Shown here: positions 36,005-44,983 of the stretch, piece after piece | How positions within the stretch are numbered: position 1 is the first letter of the stretch | Layout of the letters: each line of letters begins with the position of its first letter | Origin: Lutibacter sp. | GTDB taxonomy: Bacteria; Bacteroidota; Bacteroidia; Flavobacteriales; Flavobacteriaceae | Assembly (NCBI RefSeq): GCF_021647475.1 | Contig: NZ_JAKIUR010000003.1 | Location: forward strand, 1 to 64,000 | Direction of reading: 5' to 3' | DNA length: 64,000 bases | Position numbers and translations under genes: made by a program | The notes under the pieces: generated by a model | The model's input: the letters and a program-made list of their open reading frames with translations, nothing else | What the model was told of the DNA's origin: nothing | The model's database searches: none

Positions 36005-37549
36005 ATGGCTATAGGAAAAAACGATCAACTTTTTTTATTAGTTAAATCGCTTTCAAAATCTGAAAAAAGACAATTTAAGGTTTATGCAGGTAGGTTAGGA
36101 GGAAATGTAAAAGCTAATTTCATGTTGCTTTTTAACTTGTTGGATAAAAGCGATACCTATAATGAATTGCAAATTTTGCAAAAAACCTCTATAAAAAAAC
36201 AGCAAATATCTAATGCAAAAGCTCATTTATATAAACAAATTTTAATTAGTCTTAGACTTAATCCCGTTCATCAAAATATTAGATCTCAAATTAGAGAACA
36301 GTTTGATTTTGCTGCAATTTTATATAGCAAAGGGTTGTATAAACAAAGTTTAAAACTTTTAGAAAAAGCTAAAGAAATAGCTATTATAAATAGTGAAAAT
36401 AATTTAGCATTTGAAATTGTTGAATTTGAAAAAGTAATAGAATCACAATATATTACACGTAGTTTAAGCAATAGAGCTGATGAACTTACACACCAAGCTA
36501 AAGATTTAAACATAAAAAATACTAGAAGTAGTAAATTATCAAATTTATCTTTACAATTATATAGTTTAATGCTTAAACAAGGTTATGTTAAAAATAATGA
36601 TGATGTTTTATTTGTTACTAATTATTTTAAAAAACGACTTCCATCGTATAAAATTTCAGAATTAAGTTTTAGAGAAAAACTTTTTTTGTACAAAGCTTAT
36701 TTATGGTATCATTTAATTTTACAAGATTTTGTAAAGAGTTATAAATACTCTCAAAAATGGGTGGATTTATTTGATGAAGATCCAAAAATGAAAATCCAAA
36801 ATCCTGTTTTTTATTTAAAAGGAATAAATTATTTATTAGAATCATTGTATTTAATTAAGCATAAAACAAAATTTATTCAGGTTATTAATAAATTGGAGTA
36901 TGAGATAGAAAATGAACTAATTGCCATAAATGAAAACACAAAATCTTTAATTTTTTTATATTATAACCAAAGTAAACTTAACCAGTATTTTTTAGAAGGA
37001 AAATTCACAAAAGGACTCTCATTTGTTTCTTTTTTAATTGATGAAATTCCAAAGTATAATCCTTTAATTGATGCACATCATGTTATGGTTTTTTATTACA
37101 AAATTGCATCGATGTATTTTGGTGCGGGAGATTATAAATTGTGCATTTATTATCTAAATAAAATTATTAATAATAAGGAATTAAAAATGCGAGAAGATTT
37201 ACTTTGTTTTTCAAGAATTTTAAACTTAGTAGCTCATTATGATGCAGGAATTGATTTTAATATTGAAACTTTAATTGTTTCTACCTATAAGTTTTTACTT
37301 AAAATGGATAATTTGCAACAAGTTCAACGTAAAATGATTTCTTTTTTGAAAAAATTGAGTCAAATTTATCCACAGGAATTAAAAAAAGCATTTATAGAAT
37401 TACATGAAGAATTAAAAAAATTAGAAAACCATCCTTATGAAAAACGTGCATTTTTATATTTAGATATTATTTCTTGGCTTGAAAGTAAAATTAAAAATAA
37501 ATCTGTAGAACAAATTATCCAACAGAAAGTAAAATTATTAAATAAGTAA
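36005..37549 (+). CDS. Conserved Bacteroidota protein of unknown function, TPR-like
   Basis: 514 residues, no signal peptide and no membrane helices, so probably cytoplasmic. The sequence is almost wholly helical with TPR-like or helix-repeat spacing (FAAILYSKGLYKQSLKLLEK, MYFGAGDYKLCIYYLNKIIN, FLEGKFTKGLSFVSFLIDEI). The N-terminus (LFLLVKSLSKSEKRQFKVYA) resembles short regions of other Bacteroidota hypothetical proteins. I cannot assign a function. It is divergent from leuA (117 bp to the leuA TTG, about 150 bp to its ATG) and codirectional with the ilv operon, separated from it by the leader region. Confidence 0.7.
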   Translation: MAIGKNDQLFLLVKSLSKSEKRQFKVYAGRLGGNVKANFMLLFNLLDKSDTYNELQILQKTSIKKQQISNAKAHLYKQILISLRLNPVHQNIRSQIREQFDFAAILYSKGLYKQSLKLLEKAKEIAIINSENNLAFEIVEFEKVIESQYITRSLSNRADELTHQAKDLNIKNTRSSKLSNLSLQLYSLMLKQGYVKNNDDVLFVTNYFKKRLPSYKISELSFREKLFLYKAYLWYHLILQDFVKSYKYSQKWVDLFDEDPKMKIQNPVFYLKGINYLLESLYLIKHKTKFIQVINKLEYEIENELIAINENTKSLIFLYYNQSKLNQYFLEGKFTKGLSFVSFLIDEIPKYNPLIDAHHVMVFYYKIASMYFGAGDYKLCIYYLNKIINNKELKMREDLLCFSRILNLVAHYDAGIDFNIETLIVSTYKFLLKMDNLQQVQRKMISFLKKLSQIYPQELKKAFIELHEELKKLENHPYEKRAFLYLDIISWLESKIKNKSVEQIIQQKVKLLNK

Positions 37550-37592
37550 TTTTTTTCTAGTTTCAAAAAAAGTTCATATTTAACCTATTAAG

Positions 37593-37634
37593 ATGAAACA
37601 TCAAATTATAAATATTATTTTACAACGGAAATAG
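37593..37634 (+). CDS. Candidate ilv leader peptide, 13 residues, Ile-rich
   Basis: The mini-ORF encodes MKHQIINIILQRK and stops at TAG 37632-37634; four of thirteen residues are isoleucine and one is leucine, in the pattern IINIIL. It is followed 34 nt later by an intrinsic terminator and then by ilvD. Ile/Leu/Val-rich leader peptides before such terminators are the hallmark of attenuation in branched-chain amino acid operons of other phyla. In DNA this AT-rich, Ile codons are common, so chance occurrence cannot be excluded. Confidence 0.45.
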   Translation: MKHQIINIILQRK

Positions 37635-37668
37635 GAACGATATTAAATAAATTATAAAATTTAAAACT

Positions 37669-37701
37669 AAAGCCTGTATCTAATTAAATACAGGCTTTTT
37701 T
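37669..37701 (+). terminator. Intrinsic terminator upstream of ilvD, possible attenuator
   Basis: AAAGCCTGTAT (37669-37679) pairs perfectly with ATACAGGCTTT (37688-37698) around an 8-nt loop, and the T run continues to 37701. The 11-bp stem is strong. It lies 120 bp after the TPR-like gene and 195 bp before ilvD, so it could terminate the former or attenuate the latter. A weak alternative pairing between AATAGG near the leader stop and CCTGT in the 5' arm could act as an antiterminator. Confidence 0.75.
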
Positions 37702-37895
37702 AGTAGATTAATCATAGTAAAAAAAAGATTATAAATATTTAATATTCAATAACATAAATAAAAATTACACAAAGTGGATGTTGTAGAAAAAGAAATTAAA
37801 AAACTTAAAAAGAATGGACAGTAGTTAAATTTGCTGCTTGTCCTAAATAATTTGGTTAATACAAAATAAATAAACTCTAAAAATTATAGTTAATA

Positions 37896-39572
37896 ATGCA
37901 ACTAAATAAATATAGTAAACGCGTTACACAAGATCCAAATCAGCCTGCTGCACAAGCCATGCTTTATGGTGTTGGATTAACTGAAGACGATTTAAAAAAA
38001 CCGCAAATAGGCATAGCCAGTACAGGTTTCGATGGGAATACTTGTAATATGCACCTTAATAATTTAGCGGCTAAAATAAAATTCCACGTCAACCAAAAAG
38101 AATTAGTAGGATTAATGTTTCACACCATAGGTGTAAGTGATGGTATTTCTATGGGAACAAGTGGTATGAATTATTCTTTACCTTCTCGTGATGTAATAGC
38201 CGATTCTATTGAAATTGTCATGAACGCCCAAAGTTATGATGGTTTGGTAACTGTGGTAGGTTGCGATAAAAATATGCCAGGAGCTTTAATTGCGATGTTG
38301 CGTTTAAACAGACCTGCTATTTTGGTTTATGGAGGCACTATTGCTTCAGGAAATTATAAAGGTAAAAAGCTAGATATAGTTTCAGCTTTTGAAGCTTTGG
38401 GCGAAAAAAATGCTGGAAAAATAAGTGATGATGAATATAAAGAAATTATAAAAAAAGCTTGTCCTGGTGCGGGTGCTTGTGGTGGTATGTACACTGCAAA
38501 TACTATGTCTTCTTCAATTGAGGCCTTAGGTTTTTCACTTCCTTTTAATGCATCACTACCTGCCGAACATCCTGATAAAAATAAAGAAACACGCTTAGTT
38601 GCAGATGCTATTGATAATCTTATAAAATTAGATTTAAAACCCTTAGATATTATTACCAAAAAATCTCTTGAAAACGCTATTTCAGTGGTTATTGCTTTAG
38701 GAGGATCAACAAATGCAGTACTTCATTATTTAGCGATAGCTAAAGCTGCTGGAATAAAATTTGAATTAAAAGATTTTCAAAGAATAAGTGATAAAACACC
38801 TGTTTTAGCCGATCTTAAACCAAGCGGTAAATATTTAATGGAAGATGTACACGGTATTGGTGGCACACCAGCCGTAATGAAATATCTTTTAAATAATGGC
38901 TATTTACACGGTGATTGTATGACAGTAACCGGAAAAACTATAGCCGAAAATTTAGCAGCTATTAATTCTATGGAATTTGAACAAAAAGTTATTCATAATA
39001 TTGAATCAGCTATAAAAAAGACAGGACATCTTCAAATACTAAAAGGATCTATAGCACCAGACGGCTCAGTAGCAAAAATTACAGGTAAAGAAGGTATTAT
39101 GTTTAAAGGAAAAGCCAAGGTTTTTAATAGCGAACAAGCTGCCAATGATGGCATTTCAGGAGGATTAGTAGAAAAAGGTGATGTTATTGTTATTAGATAT
39201 GTTGGTCCTCGTGGAGGTCCGGGTATGCCAGAAATGCTTAAACCGACTTCTATGATTATGGGTGCAGGTTTGGGTAAATCGGTAGCTTTAATTACTGATG
39301 GACGATTTTCTGGTGGAACACATGGTTTTGTGGTAGGTCACATTACACCTGAGGCACAAGATGGTGGCTCAATAGCTTTAATAAAAGATGGAGATGAAAT
39401 TACCATTGATATAGCTAAACATCGCATTGATTTAAATATTTCTGAAACTGAATTCAAAACTAGAAAACAAGCTTGGGTAAAACCCAATTTAAAAGCTAAA
39501 AAAGGAATTTTATACAAATATGCTAAAACTGTTTCAACAGCCTCTCAAGGTTGCGTAACCGATGAATTTTAA
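37896..39572 (+). CDS. ilvD: Dihydroxy-acid dehydratase
   Basis: Fe-S dehydratase making the 2-oxo acids for valine, isoleucine and leucine. 558 residues. Cluster ligands C50 (GNTC), C123 (GCDKNMPG) and C195 (GAGACGGMYTANTM) are present, as are PSRDVIADSIE and LITDGRFSGGTHGFVVGHI. First gene of ilvDBNCA, preceded by the leader region. ilvB starts 3 bp after its stop. Confidence 0.96.
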   Translation: MQLNKYSKRVTQDPNQPAAQAMLYGVGLTEDDLKKPQIGIASTGFDGNTCNMHLNNLAAKIKFHVNQKELVGLMFHTIGVSDGISMGTSGMNYSLPSRDVIADSIEIVMNAQSYDGLVTVVGCDKNMPGALIAMLRLNRPAILVYGGTIASGNYKGKKLDIVSAFEALGEKNAGKISDDEYKEIIKKACPGAGACGGMYTANTMSSSIEALGFSLPFNASLPAEHPDKNKETRLVADAIDNLIKLDLKPLDIITKKSLENAISVVIALGGSTNAVLHYLAIAKAAGIKFELKDFQRISDKTPVLADLKPSGKYLMEDVHGIGGTPAVMKYLLNNGYLHGDCMTVTGKTIAENLAAINSMEFEQKVIHNIESAIKKTGHLQILKGSIAPDGSVAKITGKEGIMFKGKAKVFNSEQAANDGISGGLVEKGDVIVIRYVGPRGGPGMPEMLKPTSMIMGAGLGKSVALITDGRFSGGTHGFVVGHITPEAQDGGSIALIKDGDEITIDIAKHRIDLNISETEFKTRKQAWVKPNLKAKKGILYKYAKTVSTASQGCVTDEF

Positions 39573-39575
39573 TAT

Positions 39576-41309
39576 ATGAAAACACTAAATAAAACATTAA
39601 CAAAAGAAAAACCTAAAACAACCATTAAAATGTCCGGAGCTGAAGCGGTAATAAATTGTTTGTTAGCAGAAGGAGTAGATTTGGTTTATGGTTATCCTGG
39701 CGGAGCAATTATGCCAGTTTATGACGAATTGTTTAAATACAAAAGTAAATTGCATCATGTATTAACTCGTCATGAGCAAGGTGCTACACATGCCGCTCAA
39801 GGATTTGCACGCGTTACAGGTAAAACCGGAGTTGTTTTTGCAACTTCAGGTCCTGGAGCTACTAATATTGTAACGGGTATTGCTGATGCTCAAATAGATT
39901 CTACGCCAATGGTCTGCATTACAGGTCAGGTTTCTTCTCATTTATTGGGGTCTGATGCTTTTCAGGAAACGGATATTGTAGGTATTTCAACACCTGTTAC
40001 TAAATGGAATTATCAAATTACAAAAGCAAGTGAAATTCCTGAAATATTGGCAAAAGCTTTTTATATCGCAAAATCTGGTCGTCCTGGTCCGGTTTTAGTG
40101 GATATTACTAAAGATGCACAATTTGGAGAATTGGACTTTTCCTATAAAAAATGTAAAAAAATCAGAAGTTATAAAGCCATTCCAAAATTTAATATTGAAA
40201 AAATAAAAGAGGCTGCTACACTTATAAATAGTGCAAAAAAACCTTTTATTGTTTGGGGACAAGGTGTAATATTAGGTAAAGCTGAAAAAGAATTTAAAAA
40301 CTTTATTGAAAAGACGGATATTCCTTCTGCGTCAACAGTGCTAGGTCTATCAGCTCTTGAATCAAAGCACCGGTTAAATGTAGGTATGGTAGGTATGCAC
40401 GGTAATTATGCACCTAATGTTTTAACTAATGAATGCGATGTTTTAATTGCTATTGGGATGCGTTTTGATGATAGGGTTACAGGTAATTTGAATATGTATG
40501 CTAAACAGGCTAAAATTATTCATTTTGAAATAGATCCTTCTGAAGTAGATAAAAATGTTAAAACCGATGTTGCAGTTTTAGGTGATGTTAAAGAAACTCT
40601 TTCTGAAATAATCAATTTAGTGGATAAAGCCAATCATAAAAATTGGTTAAATGAATTTACTAAACTATACGAAATAGAATATAAAACTATAATTAAAGAT
40701 CAGTTTAATCCAACTAAAAATGGATTAACTATGGGTGAAGTAATTAATAAAATTAATAAAGAAACCAAAGGTGACGCAATTATTGTTTCTGATGTAGGTC
40801 AACATCAAATGTTTGCCTGCCGTTATGCCGATTTTATCAAAACCAGAAGCAATGTTACTTCAGGAGGTTTAGGTACTATGGGATTTGCCTTGCCAGCGGC
40901 AATTGGAGCAAAAATGGGAGTTCCAAATCGAGAAGTTATAGCGATAATTGGTGATGGAGGTTTTCAAATGACTATTCAAGAATTAGGTACAATTTTACAA
41001 ACCAAGGCAGCAGTTAAAATAGTGGTGCTAAATAATAGTTTTTTAGGAATGGTTCGTCAATGGCAAGAGTTATTTTTTGATAAAAGATACGCTTCAACAG
41101 TAATGACTAATCCTGATTTTGTAAAAATTGCGGAAGGTTATGGAATTGAAGCAAATAGAGTAAGTAAAAGAAAGGATTTGGATAAAGCAATAAAGGCTAT
41201 GATTGCTTCAAAATCTTCTTATTTTTTAGAAGTTGTTATTGAATCAGAAGATAATGTTTTTCCAATGATACCAACAGGAGCAAGTGTTTCAGATATAAGA
41301 TTAAGTTAA
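39576..41309 (+). CDS. ilvB: Acetolactate synthase large (catalytic) subunit
   Basis: ThDP- and FAD-dependent enzyme condensing pyruvate with pyruvate or 2-oxobutyrate. 577 residues. Catalytic E67 (RHEQGATHAAQGFAR), GYPGGAIMPVYDEL, the FAD region (GMRFDDRVTGNL), and ThDP/Mg-binding GDGGFQMTIQELGTI (D460) are intact. The regulatory subunit gene ilvN follows after 3 bp. Confidence 0.96.
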   Translation: MKTLNKTLTKEKPKTTIKMSGAEAVINCLLAEGVDLVYGYPGGAIMPVYDELFKYKSKLHHVLTRHEQGATHAAQGFARVTGKTGVVFATSGPGATNIVTGIADAQIDSTPMVCITGQVSSHLLGSDAFQETDIVGISTPVTKWNYQITKASEIPEILAKAFYIAKSGRPGPVLVDITKDAQFGELDFSYKKCKKIRSYKAIPKFNIEKIKEAATLINSAKKPFIVWGQGVILGKAEKEFKNFIEKTDIPSASTVLGLSALESKHRLNVGMVGMHGNYAPNVLTNECDVLIAIGMRFDDRVTGNLNMYAKQAKIIHFEIDPSEVDKNVKTDVAVLGDVKETLSEIINLVDKANHKNWLNEFTKLYEIEYKTIIKDQFNPTKNGLTMGEVINKINKETKGDAIIVSDVGQHQMFACRYADFIKTRSNVTSGGLGTMGFALPAAIGAKMGVPNREVIAIIGDGGFQMTIQELGTILQTKAAVKIVVLNNSFLGMVRQWQELFFDKRYASTVMTNPDFVKIAEGYGIEANRVSKRKDLDKAIKAMIASKSSYFLEVVIESEDNVFPMIPTGASVSDIRLS

Positions 41310-41312
41310 GTT

Positions 41313-41831
41313 ATGGAAGAAAAACAAAATTTCACAGTATCGGTATATACCGAAAATAATATTGGATTACTCAATCGTTTATCTGCAATTTTTTTAAAAA
41401 GGCATATAAATATTGAAAGTATGACGGTAAGTCATTCCGAAATTGATCACGTACATCGGTTTACTTTTCTAGTGAATGTAGCGGAAACTTTAATAAAAAA
41501 AGTAGTGTTACAATTAGAAAAACAAATTGAAGTTATTGGTGCTTTTTATCATACCGATGAAGAGGTTATTTATCAAGAAACTGCCATGTTTAAAATATCA
41601 ACAAAATATATGTATGATGAACGCATTCAAAATAAATTAAAACTTCGTAGAGCACATGTGGTTACCATAACAAAACAATATTTTGTAATTGAAACTACTG
41701 GTTTTAAGGAAGATATAGATAAAATGTACGATCGACTTAAACCTTATGGATTGCTACAATTTGTGCGTTCAGGACGAATTGCAATTACACGTCCAAAAAT
41801 GGATATTTCAGAAATATTATTAGAAAATTAG
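41313..41831 (+). CDS. ilvN: Acetolactate synthase small (regulatory) subunit
   Basis: Binds branched-chain amino acids and controls IlvB. 172 residues: an N-terminal ACT domain (FTVSVYTENNIGLLNRLSAI and INIESMTVSHSE) and a C-terminal regulatory domain (LRRAHVVTITKQYFVIETTG). Ends GRIAITRPKMDISEILLE. This gives the operon feedback inhibition even though LeuA here lacks its allosteric domain. Confidence 0.94.
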   Translation: MEEKQNFTVSVYTENNIGLLNRLSAIFLKRHINIESMTVSHSEIDHVHRFTFLVNVAETLIKKVVLQLEKQIEVIGAFYHTDEEVIYQETAMFKISTKYMYDERIQNKLKLRRAHVVTITKQYFVIETTGFKEDIDKMYDRLKPYGLLQFVRSGRIAITRPKMDISEILLEN

Positions 41832-41847
41832 AGTTAAAAAATATAAA

Positions 41848-43323
41848 ATGAAAAATTATTTTAATACACTTCCACTTCGTTTAAAATTAGAGCAATTAGG
41901 AACTTGTGAATTTATGGATTCTTCAGAATTTGAAGAAGGAGTCCAAAAATTAAAAGGTAAAAAAATTGTAATTATTGGTTGTGGAGCACAAGGCTTAAAT
42001 CAAGGTTTAAATATGCGTGATTCTGGCTTAGACATTTCTTATACTTTACGTGATGCTGCAATTTCAGAAAAACGGCAATCGTATAAAAACGCTACAGAAA
42101 ACGGATTTAAAGTTGGTAATTATAAAGAAATGATACCTACTGCAGATTTGGTAATTAATTTAACGCCAGATAAACAACATACACCTGTAATTAATGCCGT
42201 AATGCCTTTAATGAAAAAAGGAGCAACGCTTTCCTATTCTCACGGATTTAATATTGTGGAGGAAGGTATGCAAATTCGTGATGATATTACGGTGATTATG
42301 GTAGCTCCAAAATCTCCAGGATCAGAAGTTAGAGAAGAATATAAAAGAGGATTTGGCGTGCCAACATTAATTGCCGTGCATCCAGAAAACGATCCAAACG
42401 GAGATGGATTTGAAAAAGCAAAAGCCTATGCTGTTGGTACAGGTGCAGATAAAGCAGGTGTTTTGCATTCATCTTTTGTAGCTGAAGTAAAATCCGATTT
42501 AATGGGAGAACAAACTATTTTATGTGGCGTTTTGCAAACAGCATCTATTTTAATGTTTGATAAAATGTTAGCTAAAAATATTGAAGCTGGTTTTGCTTCA
42601 AAGCTAATTCAAAATGGATGGGAAACGGTAACCGAAGCTTTAAAGCATGGCGGAATTACCAATATGATGGATCGTTTATCTAATCCAGCAAAAATTAAAG
42701 CTTTTCAACTATCTGAAGAATTAAAGCAAATTATGCGTCCGCTTTTTCAAAAACATATGGATGATATTATGAGCGGTGAGTTTTCAAAAACGATGATGGA
42801 GGATTGGAATAATAATGATGAAAATTTATTGAAATGGCGTGCTGAAACTGGTGAAACTGCTTTTGAAAAAACGCCTTCAACTTCCGAAGAAATTAAAGAA
42901 CAAACCTATTTTGATAATGCTACATTAATGATTGCTTTTGTAAAATCAGGAGTTGAATTAGCTTTTGAAACAATGACCGAAGCAGGCATTAAAGAAGAAT
43001 CTGCTTATTATGAATCGTTACACGAAGTACCTTTAATTGCAAACACTATTGCTCGTAAAAAACTATTTGAAATGAACCGAATTATTTCGGATACTGCGGA
43101 ATACGGATGTTATTTATTTGACCATGCTTGTAAACCTCTTTTGAGTGATTTTATAAATAAAATAGATACTGATGTGATTGGTAAAAAATACAATGAATAT
43201 GTTGATGCTAAAGTAGATAATGAAGAATTAATAGCTGTAAATGAAGCTATAAGATTCCATCCGATTGAAATAATTGGATATGAATTAAGGGCTTCTATGA
43301 CTGCCATGAAAAAATTAAATTAA
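41848..43323 (+). CDS. ilvC: Ketol-acid reductoisomerase, class II
   Basis: Converts acetolactate or acetohydroxybutyrate to dihydroxy acids with NADPH and Mg. 491 residues with two knotted C-terminal domains, the long class II form. Rossmann motif GCGAQGLNQG (44-53), LTPDKQHTPVINAVMPLMKK, VAPKSPGSEVREEYKRGFGV and the metal-binding region SDLMGEQTILCGVLQT are present. Located 16 bp after ilvN. Confidence 0.96.
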   Translation: MKNYFNTLPLRLKLEQLGTCEFMDSSEFEEGVQKLKGKKIVIIGCGAQGLNQGLNMRDSGLDISYTLRDAAISEKRQSYKNATENGFKVGNYKEMIPTADLVINLTPDKQHTPVINAVMPLMKKGATLSYSHGFNIVEEGMQIRDDITVIMVAPKSPGSEVREEYKRGFGVPTLIAVHPENDPNGDGFEKAKAYAVGTGADKAGVLHSSFVAEVKSDLMGEQTILCGVLQTASILMFDKMLAKNIEAGFASKLIQNGWETVTEALKHGGITNMMDRLSNPAKIKAFQLSEELKQIMRPLFQKHMDDIMSGEFSKTMMEDWNNNDENLLKWRAETGETAFEKTPSTSEEIKEQTYFDNATLMIAFVKSGVELAFETMTEAGIKEESAYYESLHEVPLIANTIARKKLFEMNRIISDTAEYGCYLFDHACKPLLSDFINKIDTDVIGKKYNEYVDAKVDNEELIAVNEAIRFHPIEIIGYELRASMTAMKKLN

Positions 43324-43337
43324 TTTAACTTATTTGT

Positions 43338-44600
43338 ATGCCAACTGTTAAAAATAATAGCATTTCTCTAGAAAAAATATATAAGGCTCAACAAAATATT
43401 AGTGGTGTGGTAATGCATACACCTTTACTTTTTATGAAAAATTTTTCAGAACAGTACAACGCTAATATTTATTTTAAACGAGAAGATTTGCAACAAGTCC
43501 GTTCGTATAAAATAAGAGGTGCTTTTAATAAAATTCAAGGTTTAAAAAAGGAGGAATTAATAAACGGAATTGTTTGTGCAAGTGCTGGAAATCATGCACA
43601 AGGAGTCGCTTTTGCTTGTAAAGAATTAAAAGTAAAAGGTACTATTTTTATGCCAGTAACTACACCTCATCAAAAGATAAATCAAGTGAAAATGTTTGGA
43701 GAAAATTATGTTGATATTAAATTGGTTGGTGACAGTTTTGATGATAGTCAGCAAGCAGCAGAAGTATTTTGCACCAAAAACAAAAGTACTTTTGTGCATC
43801 CTTTTAATGATATTGATGTTATTGCTGGTCAAGGTACAGTTGGCTTAGAAATATTGAACGATAGCAAAACTAAAATTGATTATTTGTTTTTGCCTGTTGG
43901 TGGTGGCGGATTGGCATCGGGGGTTTCCAGCGTTTTTAAAATATTAAGTCCAAACACAAAATTAATTGGCGTTGAACCAAAAGGAGCTCCATCATTAACA
44001 ACTTCTTTAAAAAATAATAAAAATACCACATTAAATGAAATAGATAAATTTGTAGATGGAGCAGCGGTTATGAAAATGGGAGATATCACATTTGAATTTT
44101 GTAAAAATTTATTAGATGATGCAAAAACCATTAGTGAAGGTTTAATTTGTAGCACCATTTTAAAAGTGTATAATGAAAATGCTTTAGTAATTGAACCTGC
44201 TGGGGCTTTATCAATAGCCGCCTTAGAAAAATATAAGGAAGAAATTAAAAATAAAACGGTTGTTTGTGTAGTAAGCGGTGGAAATAATGATATCACTCGA
44301 ATGGAAGAAATGAAAGAGCGAGCTTTGTTATATCAAGGGTTGAAACATTATTTTATTATTAAATTTCCACAAAGAGCCGGAGCATTAAAAGAATTTGTAG
44401 TAGATGTTTTAGGAGAAAAAGATGACATTTCCTTTTTTGAATATACCAAAAAACATAATAGATCTAAAGGTCCGGCGGTGGTTGGAATTGAATTAGAATC
44501 TCCTTCAGATTTTGAACCTTTACTTAAAAGAATGAAGGAAAAAGGATTTTTAGGTGAATATTTAAATGATAAGCCATCGCTTTTTCAATTTTTGGTTTAA
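43338..44600 (+). CDS. ilvA: Threonine dehydratase, biosynthetic type
   Basis: PLP enzyme that makes 2-oxobutyrate from threonine for isoleucine synthesis. 420 residues. Schiff-base lysine K58 (VRSYKIRGAFNK), ASAGNHAQGVAFA, and the phosphate loop VGGGGLASGV are present. The C-terminal 90 residues form a single ACT-like domain (FIIKFPQRAGALKEFVVDVL), expected to sense isoleucine. Last gene of the ilv operon, 14 bp after ilvC. Confidence 0.94.
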   Translation: MPTVKNNSISLEKIYKAQQNISGVVMHTPLLFMKNFSEQYNANIYFKREDLQQVRSYKIRGAFNKIQGLKKEELINGIVCASAGNHAQGVAFACKELKVKGTIFMPVTTPHQKINQVKMFGENYVDIKLVGDSFDDSQQAAEVFCTKNKSTFVHPFNDIDVIAGQGTVGLEILNDSKTKIDYLFLPVGGGGLASGVSSVFKILSPNTKLIGVEPKGAPSLTTSLKNNKNTTLNEIDKFVDGAAVMKMGDITFEFCKNLLDDAKTISEGLICSTILKVYNENALVIEPAGALSIAALEKYKEEIKNKTVVCVVSGGNNDITRMEEMKERALLYQGLKHYFIIKFPQRAGALKEFVVDVLGEKDDISFFEYTKKHNRSKGPAVVGIELESPSDFEPLLKRMKEKGFLGEYLNDKPSLFQFLV

Positions 44601-44615
44601 TAACAATAACTGTAT

Positions 44616-44639
44616 AAAATGTTAATTATTTAACATTTT
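44616..44639 (+). terminator. AT-rich hairpin after ilvA
   Basis: AAAATGTTAA and TTAACATTTT form a perfect 10-bp stem with a TTAT loop 15 bp after the ilvA stop. It is AT-rich and lacks a long T run beyond the stem, so termination would be weak. Position favours a role at the end of the ilv transcript. Confidence 0.4.
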
Positions 44640-44915
44640 AATGTTGTCTAAATATTTTAATGTAATATTGTCCTAATGAAAATAATTAATATAAATACAA
44701 CTGTAAAATATCCCAGTCGCTTTGCTGAGGTTTATCGCTGTACGTGCTAATACTATCGATTTTAAAAACAGTTTATTAATTTTCATTTTACCATTTTTAT
44801 TTTGCAACTATCTTTTAACATAACATCTATTTTAAAACTAAATTTATTCAATTTAGAAATTATAGTTATACGTTTTTCTCCAAATCGCCGTCCCGTAAGG
44901 GCGTAATATTCTTTT

Positions 44916-44936
44916 GAAAACGATGCGTTCGTTTTC
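44916..44936 (+). promoter_or_regulatory. Hairpin in the leader of the arginine operon
   Basis: GAAAACGA (44916-44923) pairs with TCGTTTTC (44929-44936) around TGCGT, 48 bp before the first gene. No T tract follows, so it is not an intrinsic terminator. It may be an RNA element in the 5' untranslated region or a protein site; function unknown. Confidence 0.3.
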
Positions 44937-44983
44937 CAATTCAAAACATCAATTAAATTTTATTTAAACTAAAAACTAAAACA

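Larger units (their letters stand above)
37550..37895. other. ilv leader region
   Basis: 346 bp between the TPR-like gene and ilvD. It contains an Ile-rich mini-ORF (37593-37634), an intrinsic terminator (37669-37701), a second Leu/Val-rich frame starting with TTG (37831-37869), and the AT-rich approach to the ilvD ATG. The arrangement resembles a transcription attenuator. It could alternatively be only the 3' end of the upstream gene plus a promoter. Confidence 0.5.
44601..44983. other. Leader/promoter region of the arginine operon
   Basis: 383 bp without a convincing gene. It holds an AT-rich hairpin after ilvA (44616-44639), two short overlapping frames (44641-44676, MLSKYFNVILS; 44676-44750, 24 residues with two CGC Arg codons) linked by TAATG, a small GC hairpin (CCC GTAA GGG, 44892-44901), and an 8-bp stem (44916-44936). 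The two hairpins near the gene start may be regulatory, but no T run follows either. Nothing here is a clear operator for an arginine repressor. Confidence 0.4.

Noticed and set aside
43880..44296. 138-codon antisense frame inside ilvA
   Set aside because: It overlaps the conserved core of threonine dehydratase and has no family resemblance.
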